Numbered from the stretch's first letter, positions 26,144-35,642 are shown. The stretch is DNA of 64,000 nt from an uncultured Paracoccaceae bacterium (GCA_937924905.1 CALDUK010000016.1:62001-126000); one strand, 5' to 3'. The notes: generated from the letters alone by a model not told the origin. A program made the numbers and translations.

Positions 26144-28587
26144 ATCTGCCATCTCACGCCCGCGTGGTGATCATTGGCGGTGGGGTGTCCGGTTGCTCGG
26201 TGGCGTATCATCTGGCGGAACGTGGCTGGACCGATATTGTTTTGCTGGAACGCAAAAAGCTGACCTCGGGCACCACCTGGCACGCCGCCGGTCTGATCGG
26301 TCAGTTGCGCCCCAATGAAAACATGACGCGCCTGGCCAAATATTCCGCTGATCTCTATCAGCGGCTCGAAGCCGAAACCGGCGTTGCGACCGGTATGCGG
26401 ATGGTCGGTTCGATCACTGCGGCGCTGACTGAACACAGGCGCGAAGAAATTCTGCGCCAGGCCAGTCTGGCCCGCGCCTTTGGTGTCGAGGTTGAAGAAA
26501 TCTCGCCCACCGAGGCCAAGAAAATGTACCCGCATCTGACTGTCGAAGACATGGTCAGTGCTGTTCACCTGCCGGGGGACGGGCAATGCGACCCGGCCAA
26601 TATCGCAATGGCTCTGGCCAAAGGCGCGCGCATGAAAGGCGCCCGCATTGTCGAAGGCGTTAAGGTCAGTGCAATCACCGACGATGGCGAAACCGTCACG
26701 GGCGTTGATTTTATCGTCGAAGACGGAACAACGGGCCATATCCGGGCCGAAATGGTCGTCAATTGCGGTGGCATGTGGGGCCGCGATCTGGCCGCACAAT
26801 CGGGCGTCACCCTGCCGCTTCATGCATGCGAACATTTCTACCTGATCACCGAACCAATCGACGGCCTTGGCCATTTGCCAGTGCTGCGCGTGCCGGATGA
26901 ATGCGCCTATTATAAATCCGATGCGGGCAAGATGATGCTGGGCGCGTTTGAGCCAAAAGCCAAACCCTGGGGCATGGGCGGCATCAACGAAGACTTCGAA
27001 TTTGATACGCTGCCTGAAGATTTCGAACATTTCGAGCCGATCCTCGAGATGGCCATGCACCGTTTGCCGATGTTCGAAACCGCAGGCGTGCACACGTTCT
27101 TCAACGGCCCCGAGAGCTTTACACCCGACGACCGCTATTATCTGGGCGAAGCACCCGAGTTGCGGAACTACTGGGTCGCGGCGGGCTATAACTCGATTGG
27201 GATCGTGTCCTCGGGTGGCGCGGGCATGGCGCTTGCCACATGGATGGACGAAGGCCGCCCGCCGTTCGATCTTTGGGATGTGGACATTCGCCGCGCCCAA
27301 CCATTTCAAAGAAACCGCCGGTATCTGCAAGACCGCGTCAGTGAAACGCTGGGCCTTCTTTACGCCGACCACTACCCTTACCGACAGGTCGAAACCGCCC
27401 GCGGCGTCCGCCGCTCGCCTGTGCATGAACAGCTCAAAGCGGCAGGCGCGGTCTTTGGCGAAACCGCAGGTTGGGAACGCGCCAACTGGTTTGCAAACGC
27501 AGGCCAGGAACGCGAATACCGCTATGACTGGCACCACCAGAACTGGTTCGAAAACCAAAAGGCCGAACATATGGCCATGCGCGAAGGCGTCGGGCTTCTG
27601 GATATGTCGTCGTTCGGCAAGATCCGGGTCGATGGCCCTGGCGCGCTTGGCTTTGTGCAACGCGTCTTTGCAGGCGATGTCGACAAGCCCGTCGGCACTA
27701 TCACCTATGGGCAGTTGCTGAACGAACGCGGCGGCATCGAATGCGACCTGACGATCACCCGGCTTTCGCCAACGGCCTTTCTACTGGTCGTGCCAGCGGC
27801 CACAGTGAAACGCGATCTTGCCTGGCTGAAACGCAATTTGGGCGATGATGTCGCGATGATTTTGGATGTCACCGGGGCCGAAGCAGTCTTCCCGGTCATG
27901 GGCCCAAAATCCCGTGCGCTCTTGCAAGCCGTCTCGCCCGACGATTTTTCGAATGACGCCTTCCCCTTTGGTACAGCGCGCGAGATTGAGATCGGCATGG
28001 GGCTTGCCCGCGCGCATCGCATTTCTTACGTGGGCGAATTGGGGTGGGAACTTTACGTATCCGCCGACCAAGCCGCGCATGTGTTCGAAACCTTGCACGA
28101 AGCAGGCGCAGATCACGGTCTGAAGCTCTGTGGTTTGCACGCAATGGACAGTTGCCGCATCGAAAAGGCGTTCCGCCATTTCGGCCATGACATCACCGAT
28201 GAAGACCATGTTGTCGAAGCGGGTCTTGGCTTTGCCGTCAAAACCAAGGCCAAGGACAATTTCATAGGGCGTGACGCTGTTCTGCGCAAACGCGAACAAG
28301 GCCCGTCGCGCCGTATGCTGCAATTCAAACTGACCCAGCCGGAACCAATGCTGTTCCACAACGAAGCGCTGGTCCGCGACGGCGATATCGTCGGTATTGT
28401 CACATCCGCCAACTATGGGCACGCATTGGGCGGGGCCATCGGCATGGGCTATGTCCGTTGCGACGGCGAAACCGCCGATCAAGTGCTGGCCAGCACCTAT
28501 GAAATCGAAATCGCCGGAACCCGTGTCAGGGCCGAAGCCAGCCTTTCGCCGATGTATGACCCGAAAGCGGAGCGGATGAAGACCTGA
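26140..28587 (+). CDS. FAD-dependent oxidoreductase-GcvT fusion, second paralogue
   Basis: 815 residues with the same architecture as the gene at 22729: FAD motif GGGVSG at 13-18, TTWHAAG with His48 as the likely covalent flavin site, and a C-terminal GcvT domain containing VGELGWELY. It resembles dimethylglycine or sarcosine dehydrogenase and should produce methylene-THF and electrons for an electron-transfer flavoprotein. The start overlaps the methyltransferase stop by 4 nt. Two paralogues in one operon suggest successive demethylation steps (dimethylglycine to sarcosine to glycine), one enzyme per step. Confidence 0.92.
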   Translation: MNLPSHARVVIIGGGVSGCSVAYHLAERGWTDIVLLERKKLTSGTTWHAAGLIGQLRPNENMTRLAKYSADLYQRLEAETGVATGMRMVGSITAALTEHRREEILRQASLARAFGVEVEEISPTEAKKMYPHLTVEDMVSAVHLPGDGQCDPANIAMALAKGARMKGARIVEGVKVSAITDDGETVTGVDFIVEDGTTGHIRAEMVVNCGGMWGRDLAAQSGVTLPLHACEHFYLITEPIDGLGHLPVLRVPDECAYYKSDAGKMMLGAFEPKAKPWGMGGINEDFEFDTLPEDFEHFEPILEMAMHRLPMFETAGVHTFFNGPESFTPDDRYYLGEAPELRNYWVAAGYNSIGIVSSGGAGMALATWMDEGRPPFDLWDVDIRRAQPFQRNRRYLQDRVSETLGLLYADHYPYRQVETARGVRRSPVHEQLKAAGAVFGETAGWERANWFANAGQEREYRYDWHHQNWFENQKAEHMAMREGVGLLDMSSFGKIRVDGPGALGFVQRVFAGDVDKPVGTITYGQLLNERGGIECDLTITRLSPTAFLLVVPAATVKRDLAWLKRNLGDDVAMILDVTGAEAVFPVMGPKSRALLQAVSPDDFSNDAFPFGTAREIEIGMGLARAHRISYVGELGWELYVSADQAAHVFETLHEAGADHGLKLCGLHAMDSCRIEKAFRHFGHDITDEDHVVEAGLGFAVKTKAKDNFIGRDAVLRKREQGPSRRMLQFKLTQPEPMLFHNEALVRDGDIVGIVTSANYGHALGGAIGMGYVRCDGETADQVLASTYEIEIAGTRVRAEASLSPMYDPKAERMKT

Positions 28588-28663
28588 TGTCGTGTTTGGG
28601 ATAGACCTGTCGCCCCTGTAACCGCCCCAATCCCTGAAAGACACGGGCGTTAGGGAAGACATC

Positions 28664-28690
28664 ATGCCAAAGAACCGGATCAAACCGTGA
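28664..28690 (+). CDS. Eight-residue leader ORF overlapping the MttB-like start
   Basis: ATG at 28664 encodes MPKNRIKP and stops at TGA 28688-28690. An AGGGAAG purine run lies about 5 nt before it. The stop overlaps the GTG start of the next gene by GTGA, so ribosomes finishing the leader could restart at the GTG. No regulatory codon run is seen. It may be a chance ORF. Confidence 0.35.
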   Translation: MPKNRIKP

Positions 28691-30204
28691 GCCGTCGGTC
28701 TGGGGGCCGGGCCGCGCGCGTCGCATTGCGCGCTGCACCTTTGGCCGAAGAACTGCGCCCGATCCGTCCGGGGCTGACGGGCGGCAAATATCAACCCCTG
28801 ACCGAAGCCGACGTTACGCGCATCCACCAAGCGGCGCTGGACGCGCTTGAAACCATCGGGCTCAGCCAGGCCCCGCCGTCGGGTGTCGCGGCGATGACAA
28901 AAGCGGGCGCGATCCAAGGCGATGACGGCCGCCTGCGTTACCCGCGCGCGCTGGTCGAAGACATGCTGGCCAAGGCCGCGCGCAATATCAGGCTTTGTGG
29001 CCGCGACGAAAAATTCGACCTGCGGCTTGAAGAAAATCGGGTGCATTACGGAACCGCAGGTGCCGCCGTTCATATGGTCGACCCGGAAACGGGCGACTAC
29101 CGCGATCCCACGGCGCGCGATCTGCACGATGCCGCGCGGCTGGTCCAGCATCTGGACAATATCCACTTCTTTCAGCGCCCGATGGTTTGCCGCGATATTG
29201 AAGACAATCTCGAAATGGACCTGAACACAATTTATGCTTGTGTATCGGGCACGCGAAAACACATCGGCACCAGCTTTTCAGATCCGGCCCATGTCGCCCC
29301 GTGTATGGATTTGATCCACACCCTTGCCGGGGGCGAAGACGCCTGGCGTGCGCGTCCGTTCATTTCGAACAGCAATTGTTTTGTCGTCCCGCCCATGAAG
29401 TTCGCAGAAGAAAGCTGCATTGCGATGGAACACGCCATTCGCGCGGGAATGCCGGTTCTGCTGCTGTCGGCAGGGCAGGCAGGGGCCACAGCGCCCGCAC
29501 CCATTGCGGCGGCCATTGTACAGGCAGTGGCCGAATGTCTGGCAGGCGTTGTCTATGTCAATGCAATCAAACCGGGCCATCCGGCGGTTTTCGGCACCTG
29601 GCCGTTTGTGTCGGACCTTCGCACCGGGGCCATGTCGGGCGGGTCTGCCGAACAGGCACTTTTGACGGCGGGCTGCGCCCAGATGCACAGGTTCTACGGG
29701 CTTCCGGGCGGTGCGGCTGCGGGGATTGCAGACAGCAAAATGCCCGACATGCAAACCGGCTGGGAACAGGCGATCAGCAATGTGATGGCGGGTCTGTCCG
29801 GTCTGAACATGGTCTATGAAGCCGCTGGTATGCAGGCCTCGCTTTTGGGGTTCTGCCTTGAAAGTTTGGTGCTGGGCGATGACATCTGCGGTCAGGCCCT
29901 GCGCTGCGTGCGCGGCATCGATGTGACCGAGGACAGCGTCTCGCTTGAGGTGATGCGGTCTGTCTGTCTGGATGGGCCGGGGCACTATCTTGGCTCGGAT
30001 CAGACGCTGCAACTTATGCAGACTGAATACATCTATCCCGCGCTCGGCAACCGGATGAGCCCTAAGGAATGGCAGGAAGCAGACCGGCCCTTGCTTTTGC
30101 CCGCCGCCACGGCCCGCAAGGACGCGATCCTGCAACACGCGCCTCTCCAGGTTGCGCCAGACGTCGACCAGGCCATTCGCGGCACGTATGCCATTCATTT
30201 CTGA
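28687..30204 (+). CDS. Trimethylamine methyltransferase (MttB) family protein, non-pyrrolysine
   Basis: 505 residues from a GTG at 28687. MttB-family TIM barrel; the frame has no internal TAG, so it is a non-pyrrolysine homologue. In anaerobes, relatives such as MtgB transfer a methyl from glycine betaine to a corrinoid protein. Here the organism is probably aerobic and no corrinoid protein is nearby, so the acceptor is unclear. Its place after two FAD/GcvT demethylases and a BHMT-like enzyme supports a quaternary or tertiary amine substrate. The Arg/Gly-rich N-terminus and the start GTG are consistent with Rhodobacterales relatives. Confidence 0.9.
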   Translation: MSRRSGGRAARVALRAAPLAEELRPIRPGLTGGKYQPLTEADVTRIHQAALDALETIGLSQAPPSGVAAMTKAGAIQGDDGRLRYPRALVEDMLAKAARNIRLCGRDEKFDLRLEENRVHYGTAGAAVHMVDPETGDYRDPTARDLHDAARLVQHLDNIHFFQRPMVCRDIEDNLEMDLNTIYACVSGTRKHIGTSFSDPAHVAPCMDLIHTLAGGEDAWRARPFISNSNCFVVPPMKFAEESCIAMEHAIRAGMPVLLLSAGQAGATAPAPIAAAIVQAVAECLAGVVYVNAIKPGHPAVFGTWPFVSDLRTGAMSGGSAEQALLTAGCAQMHRFYGLPGGAAAGIADSKMPDMQTGWEQAISNVMAGLSGLNMVYEAAGMQASLLGFCLESLVLGDDICGQALRCVRGIDVTEDSVSLEVMRSVCLDGPGHYLGSDQTLQLMQTEYIYPALGNRMSPKEWQEADRPLLLPAATARKDAILQHAPLQVAPDVDQAIRGTYAIHF

Positions 30205-30262
30205 ACGCTTGTGATGGCAGGGCAGGGCCGGTAAATGCACCCCAGAACAGGAGTGCCGCCGC

Positions 30263-30946
30263 ATGTCGTTTGATCGTTCCGTTAAAATCGCACCATCGAT
30301 CCTTTCCGCAGACTTTGCCAATTTCGGGCGCGAAATCGAAATGGTCGAAGCCGAAGGTGCCGATTGGATCCACGTCGATGTGATGGATGGGCATTTTGTC
30401 CCGAACCTGACCTTCGGCCCCCCCTTGGTGAAAGCGATCCGAAAGCACGTCAAAACCGTGATGGATGTGCACCTGATGATTGCTCCGGTTGATCCCTATA
30501 TCGACGCCTTTGTCGACGCGGGTGCTGACATTTTGACCGCGCATCTCGAAGCCGGTCTTCACACGCATCGCACCTTGCAGGCAATCAGGGGCGCAGGCGT
30601 CAAAGCGGGTCTTGCGCTTAACCCCGGCACCCCGGTCGAAGTCGCCGGACCGCTTCTGGATCTCTGCGATCTGGTTTGCGTGATGACGGTGAACCCGGGC
30701 TTTGGCGGGCAAAGTTTTATCGAAACCCAGGTCGATCAGGTCCGCCGGTTGCGCGCCATGATCGGTGACCGTCCCATTCACATTGAAATCGACGGCGGCG
30801 TTGATCCTAAAACCGCGCCCTTGGTGGTCGAAGCCGGGGCCGATGTGCTGGTGGCAGGTTCAGCGGTCTTCAAAGGCGGGTCAGTCAGCAATCCGGGCGT
30901 CTATGGCGACAACATTCGGGCCATTCGCACCGCTCTGTCCGGCTGA
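30263..30946 (+). CDS. rpe: Ribulose-phosphate 3-epimerase
   Basis: 227 residues. Converts D-ribulose 5-phosphate to D-xylulose 5-phosphate in the pentose phosphate and Calvin cycles. Signature segments: APSILSADFANFG near the N-terminus, HVDVMDGHFVPNLTFGP with catalytic Asp, VMTVNPGFGGQ, and EIDGGV with the second catalytic Asp. Metal ligands His and Asp are in place. It starts 58 nt after the MttB-like gene but is followed by a strong terminator, so it could be read with that operon or from its own promoter. Confidence 0.97.
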   Translation: MSFDRSVKIAPSILSADFANFGREIEMVEAEGADWIHVDVMDGHFVPNLTFGPPLVKAIRKHVKTVMDVHLMIAPVDPYIDAFVDAGADILTAHLEAGLHTHRTLQAIRGAGVKAGLALNPGTPVEVAGPLLDLCDLVCVMTVNPGFGGQSFIETQVDQVRRLRAMIGDRPIHIEIDGGVDPKTAPLVVEAGADVLVAGSAVFKGGSVSNPGVYGDNIRAIRTALSG

Positions 30947-30984
30947 GCGCGCGGTATGATTAATTAAAAGTTAATAAAATCAAT

Positions 30985-31006
30985 AGTTTCGCATGCGAAA
31001 CTTTTT
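30985..31006. terminator. Bidirectional terminator between rpe and smc
   Basis: AGTTTCGCATGCGAAACT (30985-31002) is a perfect palindrome followed by T residues to 31006; on the other strand it is preceded by A/T-rich sequence. It lies between convergent genes, 38 nt after the rpe stop and 4 nt after the smc stop. The core TTTCGCATGCGAAA resembles the hairpin at 7259-7280. Confidence 0.85.
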
Positions 31007-31009
31007 GCG

Positions 31010-34000
31010 TCAGGCAACCATTGCCTCGGCCTTTTTCAGGTCAACCGACACCAATTGGCTGACGCCCTGTTCGCCCATGGTCACACCGAACAAGCGATCC
31101 ATACGGGCCATTGTCACCGCATGGTGGGTGATGATCAAAAACCGGGTTTCCGTCCGGCGGCACATTTCGTCCAACAGGTCGCAGAAGCGTGTGACATTGG
31201 CATCGTCCAGAGGCGCATCGACTTCGTCCAGCACACAAATCGGTGCCGGATTTGCCAGAAACACCGCAAAGATCAGGGCCAAAGCGGTTAGTGTCTGCTC
31301 GCCGCCTGACAACAACGACAATGTCGCCAGTTTTTTGCCGGGCGGCTGGCACAAGATTTCCAGCCCTGCATCCAGCGGATCATCGGATTCGACCAGCACC
31401 AGCTTGGCCTCGCCGCCGCCGAACAGGTGTTTGAACAGCATCGAGAAGTTTTCGTTCACCTGATCAAAAGCGGCCAGCAAACGCTCGCGGCCTTCTTTGT
31501 TGAGCCCCTGAATGCCGTTGCGCAAAGTGCGAATGGCTTCTTCCAAATCGGTCTTTTCGCCCAGCAGCGCGTCATGTTCTTCTTCAACTTCGCGCGCGTC
31601 TTCTTCGGCCCGCAGGTTCACAGCGCCCAACGCATCGCGCGACCGCCGCAGCCGCATCACGTCGGCCTCGATTTTATCGACCCCGGGCAAGGCCTCGGGG
31701 TCCGCGTCCAGCGTTTCCAGCAAAGTCTCCGGCGTCGTTTCCTGTTCTTCGGCAATCCTTTCGGTGGCCAAACGCACTGTTTCGCGTGCGGCCTCTGTCC
31801 GGGCATCCGCGGCGGCGCGTGTCTCGCGGGCTTCGGATGCACGCCGTTCGGCATCGCGTTCTTCGGTCGTTGCATCGCGCGCCGTCGTTTCCGCCACCGC
31901 CAGCGCATCAGCAGCGGTCTGACGACGCATTTCAGCTTCGGTCAGATCATCGGCCAGGCTTTCGCGTTCTGTCTTGATCCGGTCGGGCGCTTGCTGTGCG
32001 GTCTTCAGATCTTCTTCCGATCGTTCGCGGCGTTCAGCCAGTTCGCGAATACGGCTTTCGGCATTGCCCAGCCGTTCGGTCCAGGTTTTTTCCTCGGTTT
32101 CGATTTCGGCCTGACGTTTTTCGCGCGCTTCACCTTCGCGGCGCAATTCGTCATGGGCCGACCGTTTGGCCATCATCGTCATACGCGCGGCTTCGACGGT
32201 CATCTTTACGTCTTCGGCGGTCAGGCGCAAAGCGTCCAGGTCATCCAGTTCTTCGGACGTGCGCTTGGCATCCTTCAACCGGGTTCTGGCCGCGGTTGCT
32301 TCGTCGCCGTGGCGCTTTGCAGCAAGCTCGGCCGCTTCTTTTTTGCCTGCTGCGATATTCCGGTCGGCTTCAAACCTGCTTAGCGCGCGGCTTGCTTCTG
32401 TCAGTGCATGGTCCGCGGCGCGTCGGGCGTCGCGCGCTTGCGACACTTTTGTCAGACAGGTTTCCATTTCACGGGTCAGCAATTCATGCGCTTTGGCCGA
32501 CCCATCGGCGCGCGCGGTTGCTTCGACCAGATCCTGTTTCAATTCCTGCAGCCGGTTCAACTGTTCAAGCCGCAAAGCCGCCGCCGACGGCGCGTCGCCC
32601 GCGCTGGCCCGATAGCCATCCCACCGCCACAGATCACCGTCTTTGCTGACAATGCGCTGACCGGGCAACAGATCCTGTTGCAGGCGCGGGCCGTCTTTCG
32701 CATCAACCAGCCCGACCTGCCCCAAACGCCGGATCAGGACAGGTGGCACGGATACTGCATCCGACAACGGGGTCGCGCCTTTCGGCAAATCTTGTTCCAA
32801 GGCATAGGCCGGCAAAGATGCCCAGCCCGAGCTGTTGGCGCTGTTTGCCACCACAGGCGCGCGCAGATCATCGGCCAGCGCCGCACCCAGGGCTTTTTCA
32901 AATCCGGATTTGACGGTCAGCAAATCCATGATTTGCCCGCCTTCGGCGGTGTCCCGGTCGACCAGCTTGGTCAGTGCCGCGACTTCTGCCTGAAGCGCTT
33001 TGACCTCGCCATCTGCGGTCGATCGTTCGGCGCGCGCTTCGGCTTCTTTGCCTTGCGCGGTTTCGCGAAGATCATCGGCGGATGTCAAAGCCGCTTCCGC
33101 CGTCGCTGCGGCCTCGGTCGCGGTGGTCAGTGCGGTCTCGGCAATGCCAAACGCGGCTTCCGCCGTTTTCAGATCGGACCCCGCCGCCTGCGCTTCGTCA
33201 TTCGCTTTCTTTTCAGCCTCTTCACTGCGGTTCAGCGTCGTTTCGGCATCCTGCAACAGACGTTCCGCAGATTGGTGACGCGCAGCCAGACGGGCGACAT
33301 CTTCGGTCAGTTGGCTCAGCGCATTCTCGCGGTCTTGCAAAACACGGGCCGCGTCATGCGCTTCGTCTGACGCGGCTTCGACCGCTTTGTCATGGCCTTC
33401 GCTGGCGGTATGCAGTTCTTGTGCTTCGCTGGCCAGCCGCGACAGGGTCTTGCCCGCATCCGCGTTCAAATCGCCCTCGCGTTCTGCGTCCTGCGTCAGT
33501 TGTGCGATGCGCGCCTCAAGCGTTTCAATCGTCTGCTCTGCGCGCGCTTCTTCTTCGTCCAGCGCGCCTATGCGCACCTGCAAACGGTTCAAAATGGCGG
33601 TCGCAATCGCTTCTTCTTCGCGCAGCTGCGGCAGGGCGTCTTCGGCCTTGGCCCGGTTGCCCGTTGCTGTGCGCGCCAATCGTTCGGCTTCGGCGGCTGC
33701 GCGTGCCAGATCGGCCAAAGACGCTTCTGTTGCAATGCGCGCGTCTTCGGCTTCGCGCCAGCGCAGGTACAGCAAAAGCCCTTCGGCACGGCGCAATTCG
33801 GCCCCGATTTCGCGATACCGTTTCGCTTGTCGCGCCTGCCGTGCCAGCGTTGCAAGTTGCTGGGCAAGCTGTTCGATCACATCATCAACGCGGGTCAGAT
33901 TGGATTCCGCGCCTTTCAGTTTCAGCTCGGCCTCATGCCGGCGCTGATACAGCCCCGAGATACCTGCGGCTTCTTCCAGAATGCGTCGGCGATTTTGCGG

Positions 34001-34468
34001 TTTGGCGTTGATCAGTTCCGAGATCTGGCCTTGTCGCACAAGGGCGGGCGAATGCGCGCCGGTTGATGCGTCGGCAAACAACATCTGCACATCTCGCGCG
34101 CGCACGTCTTTGGTGTTCAGCTTATAGGCGCTGCCTGCGTCGCGTGTGATGCGGCGTATGATTTCAATGACATCGCTGTCGTTGAACCCCTGCGGGGCAA
34201 GGCGGTCGGCATTGTCCAGCACCAATGACACTTCGGCAAAGTTTCGCGCCGGTCGGGTCGAGGCCCCTGCGAAGATCACGTCTTCCATCCCGCCGCCGCG
34301 CATGGCGGTTGGTCGGTTTTCGCCCATGACCCACCGCAGCGCTTCCAGAAGGTTTGATTTGCCGCACCCGTTTGGCCCGACCACGCCTGTCAGACCATCA
34401 GCGATGATCAGGTCGGTCGGGTCGACAAAGCTTTTGAAGCCGTTGAGACGAAGCTTGTTGAAACGCAC
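31010..34468 (-). CDS. smc: Chromosome segregation protein SMC
   Basis: 1152 residues from a GTG at 34468. The condensin ATPase that organises and segregates the chromosome with ScpA and ScpB. The N-terminal head has Walker A GPNGCGKS at 31-38. Two long coiled coils flank the hinge (about 490-620). The C-terminal head has the LSGGEQ signature and Walker B ICVLDEVDAPLDD. Length and order are standard. The 133-nt upstream spacer holds a perfect DnaA box and two GANTC sites. The coiled coils explain the long open frames seen on the opposite strand. Confidence 0.98.
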   Translation of the reverse strand: MRFNKLRLNGFKSFVDPTDLIIADGLTGVVGPNGCGKSNLLEALRWVMGENRPTAMRGGGMEDVIFAGASTRPARNFAEVSLVLDNADRLAPQGFNDSDVIEIIRRITRDAGSAYKLNTKDVRARDVQMLFADASTGAHSPALVRQGQISELINAKPQNRRRILEEAAGISGLYQRRHEAELKLKGAESNLTRVDDVIEQLAQQLATLARQARQAKRYREIGAELRRAEGLLLYLRWREAEDARIATEASLADLARAAAEAERLARTATGNRAKAEDALPQLREEEAIATAILNRLQVRIGALDEEEARAEQTIETLEARIAQLTQDAEREGDLNADAGKTLSRLASEAQELHTASEGHDKAVEAASDEAHDAARVLQDRENALSQLTEDVARLAARHQSAERLLQDAETTLNRSEEAEKKANDEAQAAGSDLKTAEAAFGIAETALTTATEAAATAEAALTSADDLRETAQGKEAEARAERSTADGEVKALQAEVAALTKLVDRDTAEGGQIMDLLTVKSGFEKALGAALADDLRAPVVANSANSSGWASLPAYALEQDLPKGATPLSDAVSVPPVLIRRLGQVGLVDAKDGPRLQQDLLPGQRIVSKDGDLWRWDGYRASAGDAPSAAALRLEQLNRLQELKQDLVEATARADGSAKAHELLTREMETCLTKVSQARDARRAADHALTEASRALSRFEADRNIAAGKKEAAELAAKRHGDEATAARTRLKDAKRTSEELDDLDALRLTAEDVKMTVEAARMTMMAKRSAHDELRREGEAREKRQAEIETEEKTWTERLGNAESRIRELAERRERSEEDLKTAQQAPDRIKTERESLADDLTEAEMRRQTAADALAVAETTARDATTEERDAERRASEARETRAAADARTEAARETVRLATERIAEEQETTPETLLETLDADPEALPGVDKIEADVMRLRRSRDALGAVNLRAEEDAREVEEEHDALLGEKTDLEEAIRTLRNGIQGLNKEGRERLLAAFDQVNENFSMLFKHLFGGGEAKLVLVESDDPLDAGLEILCQPPGKKLATLSLLSGGEQTLTALALIFAVFLANPAPICVLDEVDAPLDDANVTRFCDLLDEMCRRTETRFLIITHHAVTMARMDRLFGVTMGEQGVSQLVSVDLKKAEAMVA

Positions 34469-34569
34469 GGGCGCGGGTCTTCACTGTTGTGATTCCGGAT
34501 AGCCGAGTGTCTGGCGCAAATCTGTGGGAGTCAACGGACGAGCCCTAGTGAAGGTGGTGTCGGCGCGGG

Positions 34570-34578
34570 TTATCCACA
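34570..34578 (+). promoter_or_regulatory. Perfect DnaA box upstream of smc
   Basis: TTATCCACA, the DnaA-box consensus, lies 102 nt upstream of the smc start in the 133-nt spacer. Two GANTC sites (GATTC 34491-34495 and GAGTC 34528-34532), the target of the cell-cycle methylase CcrM in alphaproteobacteria, lie between it and the gene. The combination suggests replication-linked control of smc, which is an inference. Confidence 0.5.
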
Positions 34579-34601
34579 AGATATTGGTCGCTTCGGCGGA
34601 T

Positions 34602-35642
34602 TTACTCCGTTGGGATTAACTGGTTGGTGTGGAACGCAACCGGGATCCGGTCGATTTTATCAAAGATAAGATCGCACATCGACTCGGCACTTTTGGGAGC
34701 CATGCCGAAGCCGATTTTGAACCCGCCATTGGCGATAAAATGGCCCGCGCGCCCTGGCCACGGGCCCAGAAGTGGCGCGCGCGATGCGGCGCGGGGGCGT
34801 ACGCCTGCCCAACGTTCCAGCACTTGTGCGTTCTTCAGGGCAGGCAAAGCCGTTCTGGCGCGGTCCAGAACATCTTCCAGCGCGTTGTCGGTGGTCGTGG
34901 GGTCTGCAAAGTCGCGTTCCGACGTAGAGCCGACTGCGACAGTGCCATCGGTATGCGGGATGATGTGCAACCCTTCGGCATATATCTGCGGCAACCCGGC
35001 AGCGTTATGGGCCAAAAGCGCGGCTTGCCCTTTGACACCATTGCCGACCGGGGCGGCAAACCATGCGCCCAGGTCTTGCAGTCCTTGCCAGCCCGTGGCC
35101 CAGACGACGGGACCGTCGCCGGGGGGCGCTGTGGTGAACTGGCCGCCTTTGGCCGCAATCGCCGCTGCCAGACTGGCCGTCGCCCGGCGCGGGTTCAGAA
35201 TGGCCGACAACGTGTCATGCAGGTAAAGCCCTGTTGGCGACGCCGGGCACCAGTCGGACTTGGGGGCGTCGATCAGCCTCCATGTTTCGGCCCTGGGCCA
35301 GTGTTCGGCGATGGCGGCTTTGCGGTTTTCGGCCAGCGTGACTTCGCGCGCGGTCTTCAAGGGGCAAAGGCGGCCCACTTTGGCATAGCCGGTGGAAAGG
35401 CCCGAACAGGCTTCGACCCCGGCCCAGTAGGCGGTCGATATGATCAGGCTTTCCAACTGGAACTGTTTCTTTTCGTTCCAGGGGTCGGGTGCGTGCGGCT
35501 GCAGCGCGCCGACGATCCCGCCTGATGCGCCGCTGCCCGGTCCGTTGGGATCGATCACGGTCACCTTGGCCCCGCGTTTCAGCGCGGACCAGGCCAGCGT
35601 CAGGCCGAACACGCCAGCGCCACATATTGTCAGATGCCCCAT
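34602..35642 (-). CDS. FAD-dependent oxidoreductase, possibly the MnmC oxidase half
   Basis: 346 residues from ATG at 35642. DAO-type flavoprotein with GAGVFG at 8-13, GSGASGGIVGALQPH and a C-terminal IANGGFKIGFGMAP flavin-binding segment. Its neighbour is mnmD, and in E. coli MnmC one protein joins the MnmD methyltransferase to a DAO domain that removes the carboxymethyl group from tRNA wobble uridine. The GASG..GAL.P pattern is compatible with that oxidase, so this is probably the split partner; a ThiO-like or other D-amino-acid oxidase role is the alternative. Its start codon shares two bases with the divergent mnmD start. Confidence 0.85.
   Translation of the reverse strand: MGHLTICGAGVFGLTLAWSALKRGAKVTVIDPNGPGSGASGGIVGALQPHAPDPWNEKKQFQLESLIISTAYWAGVEACSGLSTGYAKVGRLCPLKTAREVTLAENRKAAIAEHWPRAETWRLIDAPKSDWCPASPTGLYLHDTLSAILNPRRATASLAAAIAAKGGQFTTAPPGDGPVVWATGWQGLQDLGAWFAAPVGNGVKGQAALLAHNAAGLPQIYAEGLHIIPHTDGTVAVGSTSERDFADPTTTDNALEDVLDRARTALPALKNAQVLERWAGVRPRAASRAPLLGPWPGRAGHFIANGGFKIGFGMAPKSAESMCDLIFDKIDRIPVAFHTNQLIPTE

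Noticed and set aside
25696-27660. A 650-codon frame opposite the GcvT fusion genes
   Set aside because: It is antisense to two clearly real enzymes, crosses a gene boundary and shows no family motif.
28687-30204. Pyrrolysine-containing MttB
   Set aside because: The frame has no internal TAG codon and no pyl genes are nearby, so it is the non-pyrrolysine type.
30960-30974. CtrA-like site TTAA-N7-TTAA
   Set aside because: It lies between the convergent ends of rpe and smc, next to a terminator, not upstream of a gene, and in a strongly AT-rich stretch.
31427-32383. Long open frames on the strand opposite smc
   Set aside because: They arise from the biased composition of the smc coiled coils. 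They have no ribosome-binding sites and no recognisable domains.
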